DNA of 38,900 nucleotides from Magnetococcales bacterium (GCA_015234045.1 JADFWU010000031.1:1-38900), one strand, 5' to 3'; positions 8,704 through 17,793 are shown, numbered from the stretch's first letter. The notes: generated from the letters alone by a model not told the origin. Numbers and translations are program-made.

Positions 8704-9336
8704 CTAATCGACCAATCCGAATTTCATAGCATAGTGGGTGAGTTCGGAATTATTTTTCATGCCCATTTTTTCCAGAAGGCGAGTACGGTAGGTGCTGATG
8801 GTTCTTGGGCTGAGTCCAAGTTCTTCGGCGATGATACCGACGGTTTTGCCAGAGGCGAGATGGCGTAGGACGGTGAATTCACGATCGGACAGGCGTTCAT
8901 GTAACGCTTTATCCACATCGCTGTTCCACTCCATGAGCATGCGTTCGGCGAGGTCTGAGCTGATGTGCCGACCACCGGATACGACTTTGCGGATGGCTTG
9001 AACCAGTTGATCGGGCGCACTATCTTTGGTGATATAGCCGCTGGCACCGGCTTTTAGGAAGCGCAGAGCCATCAACTCTTCATCGTGCATGGTGAGAATG
9101 AGGATAGGCAGGTCAGGTTTACCTTGTCGGACACGTCGGAGCACTTCCAGGCCATCTTTTCCGGGCATTGAGACATCCAGCAGGACCACATCCCAGGACT
9201 CTTTCAGAATGCGTTGAATGGCTTGCTGTCCATCTGATGCTTCACCATCAACACGCATATCACCGGTTTCGGCAAGCATATGACTTAGGCCGGCACGAAC
9301 GATTGCATGGTCATCGGCTATAAAAATTCGGATCAT
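8704..9336 (-). CDS. LuxR/NarL-family two-component response regulator
   Basis: Cytoplasmic DNA-binding response regulator of normal length (210 residues). The N-terminal receiver has the acidic pair D8-D9, phospho-acceptor D54 in VVLLDVSMPG, T82 and K104. The C-terminal LuxR-type HTH (about 148-205) contains LSDREFTVLRHLASG, then IAEELGLSPRTISTYRTRLLEKM. It overlaps the 3' end of the kinase gene by 4 bp (ATGA), so the two are translationally coupled and form a cognate pair. Closest in layout to NarL/UvrY-type regulators; the target genes are not visible. Confidence 0.94.
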   Translation of the reverse strand: MIRIFIADDHAIVRAGLSHMLAETGDMRVDGEASDGQQAIQRILKESWDVVLLDVSMPGKDGLEVLRRVRQGKPDLPILILTMHDEELMALRFLKAGASGYITKDSAPDQLVQAIRKVVSGGRHISSDLAERMLMEWNSDVDKALHERLSDREFTVLRHLASGKTVGIIAEELGLSPRTISTYRTRLLEKMGMKNNSELTHYAMKFGLVD

Positions 9337-12044
9337 AATGTTTCGACTCGATCACTTTCCTGACGGGGCAGCCAGGCGATTATTTGTGCGCCTTTGCCGA
9401 TGGCGCTACGAACAGTGACATCGCCACCATATTGTCTGGCGCGTTCTACCATACCGCGAATGCCGAACGAATTGGTATTGAGCATGATTTCCGGGGCAAA
9501 GCCTTTGCCATCATCTTTGATGGTCAATACGATACGCTGTTTTTCCAACAGCAGAGCCACGGAGACCGATTCAGCATTGGCGTGTCGGGTGATATTGGTC
9601 AACGCTTCCTGTGCGATACGGAATAAAACGGTCTCTCGGCGTTCATCCATACGGATATTGGGCGAACCGGGTTTAATAATACAAGGGATTCTCATAACAC
9701 GATTGAATTCCCGAGCCAACCATTCGAGACCAGCAAGGAGTCCGAACTGATCTAATACTTTGGGGCGAAGGCTGGTAACGATGCGGCGCATGGTGAGGAT
9801 GGCTTCATCGGTGAGCACCAATAAATCTTCAATTTTGTTCGCTTGTTTTTGATTGTTTATCATTTGTTTATGCATAAATGACAGATCCAGTTTAAACTTG
9901 GTCAGGAAGCTACCGAGTTCATCATGGAGTTCACGTGAGATACGTTTTTGTTCCTCTTCGCGAACAGTTTGGATATGTCGTGTAAGTTCACGGAGACGAT
10001 CACTGGATTTAACGAGGGCTTCTTCAGCGCGTTTACGTTGTGTCATATCGGTAATAACGGCGAAACTGCCATTGAAATTATTATCTGAATCGTAGATTGC
10101 TCTGGGACTGATCATCAGGTTAATGCTATCACCGGAGCTATTAAGGCCTTCAATTTCATAGGGTCTGGCATCACCGGCCATTCTGGAGCGCCACTGAGAT
10201 TCGATTCTATGACGTTCATGTTCGGGCACCAGATCAATAACCGCACGTCCTAACAGATCATCACGATTGCACTGCATCAATTCGGTAATACGATGATTGC
10301 AGTAGGTGATGGTTCTGTTTCGATCGACGATGACGAGGCCATCATTGAGGTTTTCGACCAATTCACGGTATTTCTGTTCACTTTTTCTGAGGCTGGCTTC
10401 AGCGGTGTGTTGTCCGGTGGTATCGGTGAGCACCATCATGGCAGCGGATTGATCATCCCAAGGCAACGGCACAATACGCACATGCCACCAGACACCGCCA
10501 ACACTGCGAATATCGAATATATCCACATGATTTTGTTCAAAGATGGTATCCATGGCTTTCCAAAAGCGTACTTGGCCGGATTGGTCCAGGTGATCGAGAA
10601 AGCAGATGCCTTGCATCAGAGGCGGTTCCATATCGAAGCGATCACAGTTAATGAAGCGGATCACGCCGTGTCGGTCCACCAATTGGATCACATCGGGAGA
10701 GGTTTCGACCAATGAACGAAAACGTGCTTCAGAGGCGTGCAAGGCTTCTTGAGTTTGGTCTCTGCGTTTCATTTCAACATGGAGGCGACTGTTTTTCAGA
10801 TCTAGTTCAAGGAAATTTTGTTGAAGCAATGTGGCCACGGTTTGGAGATGGTTGGACAGGTGGCTCACCTCTTCGATGGGGCTTGAGGCGAAAGAGAGAG
10901 GTTTTTCGGTTAGGATGCGTTGTGGTAATTGCGCGGTGATTTCAGCGAGTTTGAATAGGCTACTGGTCATATGCTGGCTGATCAGAGAGGCCAGGAAGAT
11001 AGCCAGCACCAGTATGAACAGGGTATTGGTGAGTGTTTCTCCGAGCAGGTATTGATAATTTTTGATCAGTTCATTGGTTGGCAGCATCAATACCAAACGC
11101 CGGTTAAAGGCGGTGGTTTCCATGAAATAGCTGGCTTGATTCCAGCGATCCATTATGGGTATTGAGTCGGGTCCGAAGCGCAGTTCTACGCCATCACGAA
11201 TGGGTATCCGTTCACCGTTCCACCAATCGGGGTTACCACGATTGCCATGAGGGATTCGAAAGCAGCGTTGAACAATATCGCCTTCGCTATCAAACTCTAT
11301 ACCCATCAAGCCGGGATGGGTGGCGAGGTGCTTCAGCCATTTATAGGAGTGGGTATCATATTGATCCAGTGTGTCTGAATCGTGCGGATGGTTTTCTTTC
11401 CAGTGAATGGAGATATGAGCCATTTGTTCGACGACTTGGGATTCAGCATGTTTTCGGATGTCATGGGCATCGAAAACCACAGTGACCAACGCGGGCACGA
11501 TCACGAAAAAGGCCAATAGATTTGTCAGCATCAACCGTAGGTTTACGTGATGGATTTGGGTCCATTTTCGGGCGAGTTGAGAGAAAGGGATGAGGGTACA
11601 GACAAGGCTGGCCAGCAGGGCATTGACTACACTTTTAACAGCCTGTAATCCGATGAGCAGTTCGGGCGGCAGGGTGTACAGAGGCATCAAATAGGTCACA
11701 CAGAGCCAATAACCGGGCAGTCCGAATATGAGCCAGAATACGGCATCCACGAGCAAAATATTTTTGTAACTTCGACGAACAAGAAATCCGACAACAATGA
11801 TTTCGATAAGATAAACAGGCAGTGCGTGAGGGTGGCCGATGGTGATCCAGCCGGGTAAGGCGGCGCAGAGCAGGATGAATAAAGCGTAGGGAATGCCGAG
11901 GATTCGGACAGCGATCAAGGCGGCGGCATTGCCGATACCTATTTCCAGTCCAAACGGTAGCGGGAAAGCCATCCAATTTCCCAGCAGGCCGAGCAGAGCA
12001 AGAATGCTCAACAGAGGGATGCGTTTTCGGGGCTTGTTTTGCAC
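9333..12044 (-). CDS. NarX/DegS-type membrane sensor histidine kinase with two PAS domains
   Basis: An inner-membrane sensor of 903 residues. The N-terminal third has several hydrophobic helices resembling MASE-type integral membrane sensors (LEIGIGNAAALIAVRILG). A further helix, a periplasmic segment of about 130 residues and another helix come next, followed by two PAS domains. The HisKA_3 dimerisation domain has RISRELHDELGSFLTKFKL with phospho-accepting H707. The HATPase_c domain has ALTNITRHA, DDGKGF and FGIRGMVERA. GTG at 12044 is preferred because AAGAG lies 9 nt upstream; an upstream in-frame TTG at 12092 would add 16 residues without a better ribosome site. It drives the LuxR-type regulator that overlaps its stop. 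The signal is unknown. Confidence 0.92.
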   Translation of the reverse strand: MQNKPRKRIPLLSILALLGLLGNWMAFPLPFGLEIGIGNAAALIAVRILGIPYALFILLCAALPGWITIGHPHALPVYLIEIIVVGFLVRRSYKNILLVDAVFWLIFGLPGYWLCVTYLMPLYTLPPELLIGLQAVKSVVNALLASLVCTLIPFSQLARKWTQIHHVNLRLMLTNLLAFFVIVPALVTVVFDAHDIRKHAESQVVEQMAHISIHWKENHPHDSDTLDQYDTHSYKWLKHLATHPGLMGIEFDSEGDIVQRCFRIPHGNRGNPDWWNGERIPIRDGVELRFGPDSIPIMDRWNQASYFMETTAFNRRLVLMLPTNELIKNYQYLLGETLTNTLFILVLAIFLASLISQHMTSSLFKLAEITAQLPQRILTEKPLSFASSPIEEVSHLSNHLQTVATLLQQNFLELDLKNSRLHVEMKRRDQTQEALHASEARFRSLVETSPDVIQLVDRHGVIRFINCDRFDMEPPLMQGICFLDHLDQSGQVRFWKAMDTIFEQNHVDIFDIRSVGGVWWHVRIVPLPWDDQSAAMMVLTDTTGQHTAEASLRKSEQKYRELVENLNDGLVIVDRNRTITYCNHRITELMQCNRDDLLGRAVIDLVPEHERHRIESQWRSRMAGDARPYEIEGLNSSGDSINLMISPRAIYDSDNNFNGSFAVITDMTQRKRAEEALVKSSDRLRELTRHIQTVREEEQKRISRELHDELGSFLTKFKLDLSFMHKQMINNQKQANKIEDLLVLTDEAILTMRRIVTSLRPKVLDQFGLLAGLEWLAREFNRVMRIPCIIKPGSPNIRMDERRETVLFRIAQEALTNITRHANAESVSVALLLEKQRIVLTIKDDGKGFAPEIMLNTNSFGIRGMVERARQYGGDVTVRSAIGKGAQIIAWLPRQESDRVETL

Positions 12045-12147
12045 TTTTGATATCTCTTTAGACCTGTTGGGATGGTCTGCTTTGTAGCACAATCGGATAA
12101 TTTATTTTTTCCGCGACCCTTATCCAGTTTTAATCCGGGGATCTATT

Positions 12148-13956
12148 GTGTCACATCATAATCATACAGTGATTATTCGTTCTGAGCACGCCCGAGTTGT
12201 ACTTTTTGTGGTTTTTATACTTTGTGTGACGATAGGTGTTGAGTTTTTCGCGCATTTTGGGCTTTGGGGTTCGGCGTGGCGGTTTCATTTTTCAGCGATT
12301 GTATTGGTTGGATTTTTAGTGACGTTTTTTGTGTATTTTGTGCGTATTTATGTGATTGGCTATAGGCCGTTGCGAGTCATTAATCATACGCATGGTCAGT
12401 TTAGTCAGGTGATTATCAACTCAAGCATGCCCATGGCATTTATTTCTGACAATGGGACGTATCTTATCCGCAATGAACCATGGAAAACAGTGATAGAACA
12501 CTCTGGCGGTGCAGAGGGTTTGCGTTTACGTCAACAGGATTTGCCGGGGAATTATTCAATTCATGAGTGGGTCATAAAACCGTGTATGGCAGGTCGTATT
12601 GCGTCAGGTCATGGGAATGTTTTACAGGTGAACAGTGATCGAATGATGTCGTATCGCTGGCAGGCACAACCCATTTATGGGTGTCCTGGTGAGGTGAGTG
12701 GGATACTCATTTCGGTTTGGCGTGATGCGGTGGATGGTCTTGAAGAGACCGTTGTCAGTGTGGATCAGAGTCGAGAAGAGAATGAGGCGGCGCATGAGGC
12801 GAAAGACACATTTTTAGCGACCATGAGTCATGAGATTCGCACGCCATTGCATGGCATTGTTGGTGTTACTGAACTGTTATCGGACACGCGATTAACGCCG
12901 GAGCAGAAGCGCTACACCGGGATGATCCGCAAATCTGGCGCGGCTTTATTAGAGATTTTAAACAACATTCTTGACCTATCCAAGATTGAAGCGGAGCGGC
13001 TGGAATTTGAGGGTAAGGATTTTGATTTACATGCGTTGTTAGGTCATTTAACGGCGATGTTTGGCGAATTATCGGCACAGAAAGGGGTTGGTTTCAGGTG
13101 TCGGATTGCATCGAATGTACCGAAATACGTTCGGGGTGATAAGACGCGGGTGCGTCAGATTCTTATGAATTTATTATCCAACGCGATTAAGTTTACCGAG
13201 CACGGAGAAGTAACGCTTTCGGCACAGATGGATGAAGAGCGTGGGGGATGGTTGTTTCTTGATGTAAATGACAGTGGTATTGGCTTAGAGCCGGAGCAGA
13301 TTGGGCGTATTTTCGAATCATTTACGCAGGCGGACGGTTCGACTACGCGTCGATTTGGTGGGTCTGGGTTGGGTCTTACAATCAGCTTGAAATTGGCTCG
13401 GATGATGGGAGGGGCTATTTCCGTTCGGAGTCTACCGGGGCAGGGGAGTCGTTTTCGGCTGTTGTTGCCTGTTGCTGCACCATTGGATTATCCGCAGTTT
13501 ATTAAGGGGATCAATAAAGAAGAGGACGTTGGGCGTTTATTTTCTGGGGCGGATAAGCGTGTTTTGATTGCTGAGGATGATTCTATTAGTCGAGAGATAT
13601 TGGTTGGGATGTTACAGGGGTTGGGGATTGTTCATGTGGATGCGGTGACCAATGGTAAAGAGGCTGTTGGGCGGGTTAGGGATGGGAAGTATGATTTGGT
13701 ATTTATGGATTGTCGGATGCCGGTTATGGATGGGTATGAGGCGTGTCGGGTTTTGCGTCAGGATGAGGAAAAAGGTGATGATGGGGCGGGGTGGCGAACG
13801 CCGGTTGTTGCGATTACGGCGAATACGATGCCGGAGGATCGGGATCGGTGTTTGGAGGCTGGGATGGATGATTTGTTGACCAAGCCGGCGAAGAGGGCGG
13901 CGTTGTGGGAGGTGTTGAATCGGTGGTTAGGCAGGGGAAGAGGGGAGAAGCAGTAA
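12148..13956 (+). CDS. Hybrid sensor histidine kinase (PAS-like, HisKA, HATPase_c, receiver)
   Basis: A membrane protein of 602 residues with two N-terminal helices (about 16-36 and 48-70), a PAS-like segment (about 84-200), a HisKA domain with MSHEIRTPLHG (H228), HATPase_c with N-box NLLSNAIKF (341-349), DSGIG (375-379) and GGSGLGL (404-410), and a C-terminal receiver with D521 in VFMDCRMPVMDG and a K in LLTKPAK. The GTG start follows CCGGGG at suitable spacing. It is divergent from the NarX-like kinase, 103 bp away. The last 350 bp of the coding strand are strikingly poor in C and rich in G, unlike the NACHT gene next door. The phosphotransfer partner is not visible. Confidence 0.92.
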   Translation: MSHHNHTVIIRSEHARVVLFVVFILCVTIGVEFFAHFGLWGSAWRFHFSAIVLVGFLVTFFVYFVRIYVIGYRPLRVINHTHGQFSQVIINSSMPMAFISDNGTYLIRNEPWKTVIEHSGGAEGLRLRQQDLPGNYSIHEWVIKPCMAGRIASGHGNVLQVNSDRMMSYRWQAQPIYGCPGEVSGILISVWRDAVDGLEETVVSVDQSREENEAAHEAKDTFLATMSHEIRTPLHGIVGVTELLSDTRLTPEQKRYTGMIRKSGAALLEILNNILDLSKIEAERLEFEGKDFDLHALLGHLTAMFGELSAQKGVGFRCRIASNVPKYVRGDKTRVRQILMNLLSNAIKFTEHGEVTLSAQMDEERGGWLFLDVNDSGIGLEPEQIGRIFESFTQADGSTTRRFGGSGLGLTISLKLARMMGGAISVRSLPGQGSRFRLLLPVAAPLDYPQFIKGINKEEDVGRLFSGADKRVLIAEDDSISREILVGMLQGLGIVHVDAVTNGKEAVGRVRDGKYDLVFMDCRMPVMDGYEACRVLRQDEEKGDDGAGWRTPVVAITANTMPEDRDRCLEAGMDDLLTKPAKRAALWEVLNRWLGRGRGEKQ

Positions 13957-13958
13957 CC

Positions 13959-14146
13959 GGGATAGGTCTGGAAAGGGCCAAGGCCCTTTCCAGTGGGTCG
14001 AACAGGGCAAAGCCCTGTTTTAAAGAAAAAGGCGCGTAAGAATCCGGAGCATTTTTTGCCCAAAGGGCGGAAAATGCGTAGCGCCGTGATCCAAAGGATC
14101 ACACAACCGGAGGCCCAAAGGGCCGACAAACCCCCACCAAAAAACC
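13959..14146 (+). repeat. Hairpin-cluster element, copy A
   Basis: Starts two bases after the stop of the hybrid kinase and contains five tandem hairpins: 13968-13993 (12-bp stem, AA loop), 14002-14018 (ACAGGGC/GCCCTGT), 14031-14085 (GGCGC/GCGCC enclosing GCATTTT/AAAATGC and GCCC/GGGC), 14086-14102 (GTGATCC/GGATCAC) and 14112-14124 (GGCCC/GGGCC). Every hairpin after the first has an AAA loop. It is homologous, in opposite orientation, to 18141-18328, with compensatory changes in several stems. It also lies just beyond the NACHT stop on the other strand, so it may act as a terminator for both genes. Confidence 0.85.
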
Positions 14147-14150
14147 AAAA

Positions 14151-14190
14151 ATCTCACAAACAAACCAAAAATCTCACAAACAAACCAAAA
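14151..14190. repeat. Two tandem copies of a 20-bp A-rich unit
   Basis: ATCTCACAAACAAACCAAAA occurs twice in perfect tandem (14151-14170 and 14171-14190), between hairpin cluster A and the 3' end of the NACHT gene. A partial match precedes the first copy. Probably replication slippage; no function is evident. Confidence 0.8.
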
Positions 14191-14199
14191 AAAGCCCAA

Positions 14200-17100
14200 T
14201 CACCACAGGGATAAAAAGTGCTCTTGTTGTTGAATTATTTCAACAAATCGTTCGGGTTCAAGATCTTCTGCCCGCCAGAGGGCAGGGGGCATGCGTGTAT
14301 CATTGGGGTTTTTGAAAGCACACAGGTTCAGGCCATTACCGGACCATGTGACTTTTCGTTCGTTGGTGAGATTATCAATGGCCAGATGGCCGCCGCCAGC
14401 AGCTAGGATGACAATTTTTAACATTTTTCCTGACTCGATATCCCACCAAATAAAGGTTCTGTCCTCGCTTGCTGTTTGAATGAGTTGTCTATTGTCCAAA
14501 GTAATAAAGCGTGCATCTGTAATAGGTGCGCGGTGTCCTTTGAAACAGTTTATTTCCGTACCTTCTTCAGAATCCCAAAGTCGGGCGGTATTGTCTCGGC
14601 TTGCGGTGAGTATCTGTTTGCCATCTTTGGAGAATACAGCGCTTCGGACCCAATGATCGTGCCCCTTGAACATGTGAATGAGAGCGCCATTTTCAGCGGA
14701 GAAGATGCGAGCGGTGCGGTCATCAGAGGCGGTGACCACGCGATTCCCGTCGCTGGAAAAAGCGGCGCTATTGACGGAATCATCGTGCCCCTTGAGCATG
14801 TGAATGAGAGCGCCATTTTCAGCGGAGAAGATGCGAGCGGTGCTGTCATAAGAGGCGGTGACCACGCGATTCCCGTCGCTGGAAAAAGCGGCGCTATTGA
14901 CCAAATGATCGTGCCCCTTGAGCATGTGAATGAGAGCGCCATTTTCAGCGGAGAAGATGCGAGCGGTGCTGTCAGAAGAGGCGGTGACCACGCGATTCCC
15001 GTCGCTGGAAAAAGCGGCGCTTCGGACCCAACCATCGTGCCCCTTGAGCATGTGAATGAGAGCGCCATTTTCAGCGGAGAAGATGCGAGCGGTGCTGTCA
15101 TAAGAGGCGGTGACCACGCGATTCCCGTCGCTGGAAAAAGCGGCGCTATTGACGGAATCATCATGTCCCTTGAGGATATGAATGAGAGCGCCATCCACAA
15201 TGGAAATGATATGGGCGGTACCATCATCAAATCCGAGAACAGCATATTTACCATCTGGAGAAATATCACCACATTGCAGAGTATGAGTTCTGCCAACGTC
15301 CAAAGTTCTTGAGAGTAGGCCGCTGGTCAGATCCCAAAAGCAGATCCTGTTATCTGAACCGAACGTGCAATAGATCTGGTCATTAAATCGTAATACACCG
15401 CCAGTCAAATCAGTCACTGAATGTCCTTGTTGCAAAATGAGCGTACCATTTTGATTGCTCTCAATCAGCGCATCAGGGCAATTGATGCTGTGCGGTGTTA
15501 AGCAGCGCTTGACTTGGCTTTCATTCCATTGGCTATCTGATAGATCAGCCCAGGCAAAGCGGACAGCAGTGCATATGGCGTGATTGAAACAGGCGCTTTT
15601 TAGATCGGTTTTGATCAGATTGGCAGAATCAAGGGTTGCGTGACTGAAATCTGCACTTTCAAAACAACCTGATGAACCATTTGCATAATATAGATTGGCT
15701 TTTTGAAATAAAGCATTATTGAATTTTCCATGGCACAGAGAGGCACGGATAAGAGATGCGCGGCGGAAATTTGTTTTGTGTGCAGTAGAATTATTTAAGT
15801 TTGAAAAATCAAGTTGCGTATCGGCAAAATCAGCGCCACTGAGATCAGCGCCATGCAGGTTGGTATTCATCAGATTAGCACCGGAAAAGTGCCCGTTGAC
15901 CAAATAGGCACCGGATAGATCCATATCGTTCAAGCGGGCACCATGTAGCCGTGCTCTATCTGGCCAAAATGCCTGCATTCGTTCGGTAGGTGTGTTGGTG
16001 GCCCTATAGGTTTCATCAGGCCCGATATGATCCACTCGGGAAAGGTAAAGCGCCAAACGCAGGGCGTTTTCACTGATTTTTTCTTGGTACGTTTCTGAAA
16101 GGATCGCTTTGATCTCGGTTAAAAAATCCGGCCAGGGAATTTGAGTGTCCAGATAGTCACCAAAAAATTGAATGAGTTCGGGGCTGAGTGATGCTGTGCT
16201 CAATACGGAACGAAATGATTTTTTAGGATGTTGCCAACGCCGCACCAGATGACGCGCCATGAAATATTCCAAAAAACTCCGATGAGAAAAACGGTAGTTT
16301 CCATGGCTGTCTCGGGTAAGAAATGCGGCATAGCGCATTTCAAGATCTACTTTGATCGGGTCCAGCTCATCAGGAAATAGATCTCCCGCCTTACGCTCAA
16401 CAAGGGCCAGTAGTTCCCGGTAATGTATCTGATGTTTAGCATCTTTCCATAATTTCTCTGCTAACTCTTCAAGTAGAGCAATGCGTTGTTTGGCGTTGGT
16501 AACTCCGGTCTGTTGACCCAACCACTGATTGGTGAATTTTTCATAGAGCATGGTGGCTGTTACCCGCTCTGGATTCTCTTTCATCAAATCAGGCAGGTTC
16601 TTGAAAATCATTTCAAGAAGGACTGGACGCCGGGTTAGCTCGGTAAGGTCACTGGTTTTTTCAATGAATTCCTCTGCTTTTTTAAGTTGCTCTTTATCGT
16701 TAATGCGTGTGCTGAGGTAACGATCAACATCGTCTGAGCTGAAGTAGCAAAGCTGATCCAACGCCGCCTCATAAGAGCGGGCTTCCTTGCCAAGCAGGGA
16801 TAAATCATCACCAGTACGAAAGTAATCAGACTCAATTTGTTTAGTGTCTTTAAAAAAATGGGTTCGGCTGGTAATCAATACCCGGCCCTGACCTGTTTTC
16901 GAGGCCAGAGCCAAGGCTTTAAACTGACTATCCACACTCCGCCCAATGGTGGCCGCGCCCATCTCATCAAAGGCATCCAGCAGAAGAACAATCTCTCCCT
17001 TTTCCAACAGATAGAGAAATAGTTTTGGTGGACCAAACCACCCCCGTTCTTCTCGAAGTGCTTCTTGAATAAGATTCTCAAGGCTGGTGGCATTAGGGAA

Positions 17101-17793
17101 TTTTTTCAGATCAATGGCCAGCGGTTTTGGCGCTTCGGGATCACTCAACGCTTTTTCAGCCAATTCCGCAGCTAATTTATTGAAAAATACTGACTTTCCC
17201 GTTCCATAATCACCCAGTAAAAGCCACAATTTCTTACCAACTACGCCACGACTCCACTGTTGTGCATAAGGGAGAAGATCTGTTTTTTCATCACCGCTTC
17301 TATCTTCAAGCGCTACATGTTGATTAATGTAATGTTTTGCAACCGGATCACTTGAATATTGCAGGACCAGATCTGCCATATACTTTTTAAATTGAAACCG
17401 TTTTTCAAGAAGCTGATCAGGTGTAAAAGTATTAATATTCAACTTGCTGGCAGCTGTACGTGCCGGATAGGTAAAGCCGCGGGCAACAAACATTCCTCGC
17501 GCATGCATTCCCTTTGCTTCATCACCATCCAACCATATTTTAAATAGATGAATCTTCTCTTTGCTTATATCTTCTTTATGATCCTTACATTCCACTAAAA
17601 ATGGTGAATCATCAATATCATCCAACTTTCTTGCAACCAAATCGACCCGGTTACCATCAATTAACTGTTCTCGTTCCAAAGTGTAGCCAAGAAAGCTCAG
17701 GAGATTAGCGATATGGTTTTCAAACCGGTCACCTTTTTCTTTCGGATGTGGTTGTCCAGAACTTTTTGACAATTTATCTTTATCTTCACTCAT
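14200..17793 (-). CDS. STAND-type NACHT protein: Mrr/PD-(D/E)XK nuclease, NACHT, pentapeptide repeats, WD40 repeats
   Basis: A 1197-residue predicted cytoplasmic protein. Residues 20-135 form a restriction-endonuclease-like fold: KGDRFENHIANLL with E25, then D51 in GNRVDLVAR and E68-C-K70 in FLVECKD. NACHT NTPase: Walker A GDYGTGKS (194-201), Walker B IVLLLDAFDE (268-277), sensor RVLITSR ending at R310, winged-helix-like LTRRPVLLEM (387-396) and the FSHRSFLEYFMAR helix (502-514). Pentapeptide repeats A(D/N)LxxA cover about 616-755. WD40 repeats cover about 795-1150; four are almost identical 42-residue units with GHD and DSTARIF motifs. The layout (nuclease effector, signal-transducing NTPase, repeat sensor) matches STAND anti-phage or immune receptors such as Avs and bNACHT. 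A defence role is inference. It is a single gene with its own upstream region, enclosed by inverted hairpin clusters. Confidence 0.88.
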   Translation of the reverse strand: MSEDKDKLSKSSGQPHPKEKGDRFENHIANLLSFLGYTLEREQLIDGNRVDLVARKLDDIDDSPFLVECKDHKEDISKEKIHLFKIWLDGDEAKGMHARGMFVARGFTYPARTAASKLNINTFTPDQLLEKRFQFKKYMADLVLQYSSDPVAKHYINQHVALEDRSGDEKTDLLPYAQQWSRGVVGKKLWLLLGDYGTGKSVFFNKLAAELAEKALSDPEAPKPLAIDLKKFPNATSLENLIQEALREERGWFGPPKLFLYLLEKGEIVLLLDAFDEMGAATIGRSVDSQFKALALASKTGQGRVLITSRTHFFKDTKQIESDYFRTGDDLSLLGKEARSYEAALDQLCYFSSDDVDRYLSTRINDKEQLKKAEEFIEKTSDLTELTRRPVLLEMIFKNLPDLMKENPERVTATMLYEKFTNQWLGQQTGVTNAKQRIALLEELAEKLWKDAKHQIHYRELLALVERKAGDLFPDELDPIKVDLEMRYAAFLTRDSHGNYRFSHRSFLEYFMARHLVRRWQHPKKSFRSVLSTASLSPELIQFFGDYLDTQIPWPDFLTEIKAILSETYQEKISENALRLALYLSRVDHIGPDETYRATNTPTERMQAFWPDRARLHGARLNDMDLSGAYLVNGHFSGANLMNTNLHGADLSGADFADTQLDFSNLNNSTAHKTNFRRASLIRASLCHGKFNNALFQKANLYYANGSSGCFESADFSHATLDSANLIKTDLKSACFNHAICTAVRFAWADLSDSQWNESQVKRCLTPHSINCPDALIESNQNGTLILQQGHSVTDLTGGVLRFNDQIYCTFGSDNRICFWDLTSGLLSRTLDVGRTHTLQCGDISPDGKYAVLGFDDGTAHIISIVDGALIHILKGHDDSVNSAAFSSDGNRVVTASYDSTARIFSAENGALIHMLKGHDGWVRSAAFSSDGNRVVTASSDSTARIFSAENGALIHMLKGHDHLVNSAAFSSDGNRVVTASYDSTARIFSAENGALIHMLKGHDDSVNSAAFSSDGNRVVTASDDRTARIFSAENGALIHMFKGHDHWVRSAVFSKDGKQILTASRDNTARLWDSEEGTEINCFKGHRAPITDARFITLDNRQLIQTASEDRTFIWWDIESGKMLKIVILAAGGGHLAIDNLTNERKVTWSGNGLNLCAFKNPNDTRMPPALWRAEDLEPERFVEIIQQQEHFLSLW
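14637..15172 (-). repeat. Near-identical 126-bp tandem repeats encoding WD40 blades
   Basis: About 4.2 copies of a 126-bp unit (42 codons). The same landmark G recurs at 14762, 14888, 15014 and 15140. Copies are nearly identical, including at synonymous sites. Differences fall on a few codons: the two after GHD, the N/R before SAAF, and the residues around the second Asp (Y, S or D; S or R). Because 126 is a multiple of 3, the opposite strand also shows a long repetitive open frame, which is an artefact. Copy number could vary between strains. Confidence 0.95.

Noticed and set aside
14637-15172. CRISPR-like regular repeats
   Set aside because: The units are contiguous, 126 bp long, without unique spacers, and encode WD40 blades.
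14476-15312. Long repetitive open frame on the plus strand, and another in a different minus-strand frame
   Set aside because: Both are shadows of the 126-bp WD40 repeats. A repeat length divisible by three keeps all frames open if one unit has no stop. The NACHT frame carries the conserved motifs.
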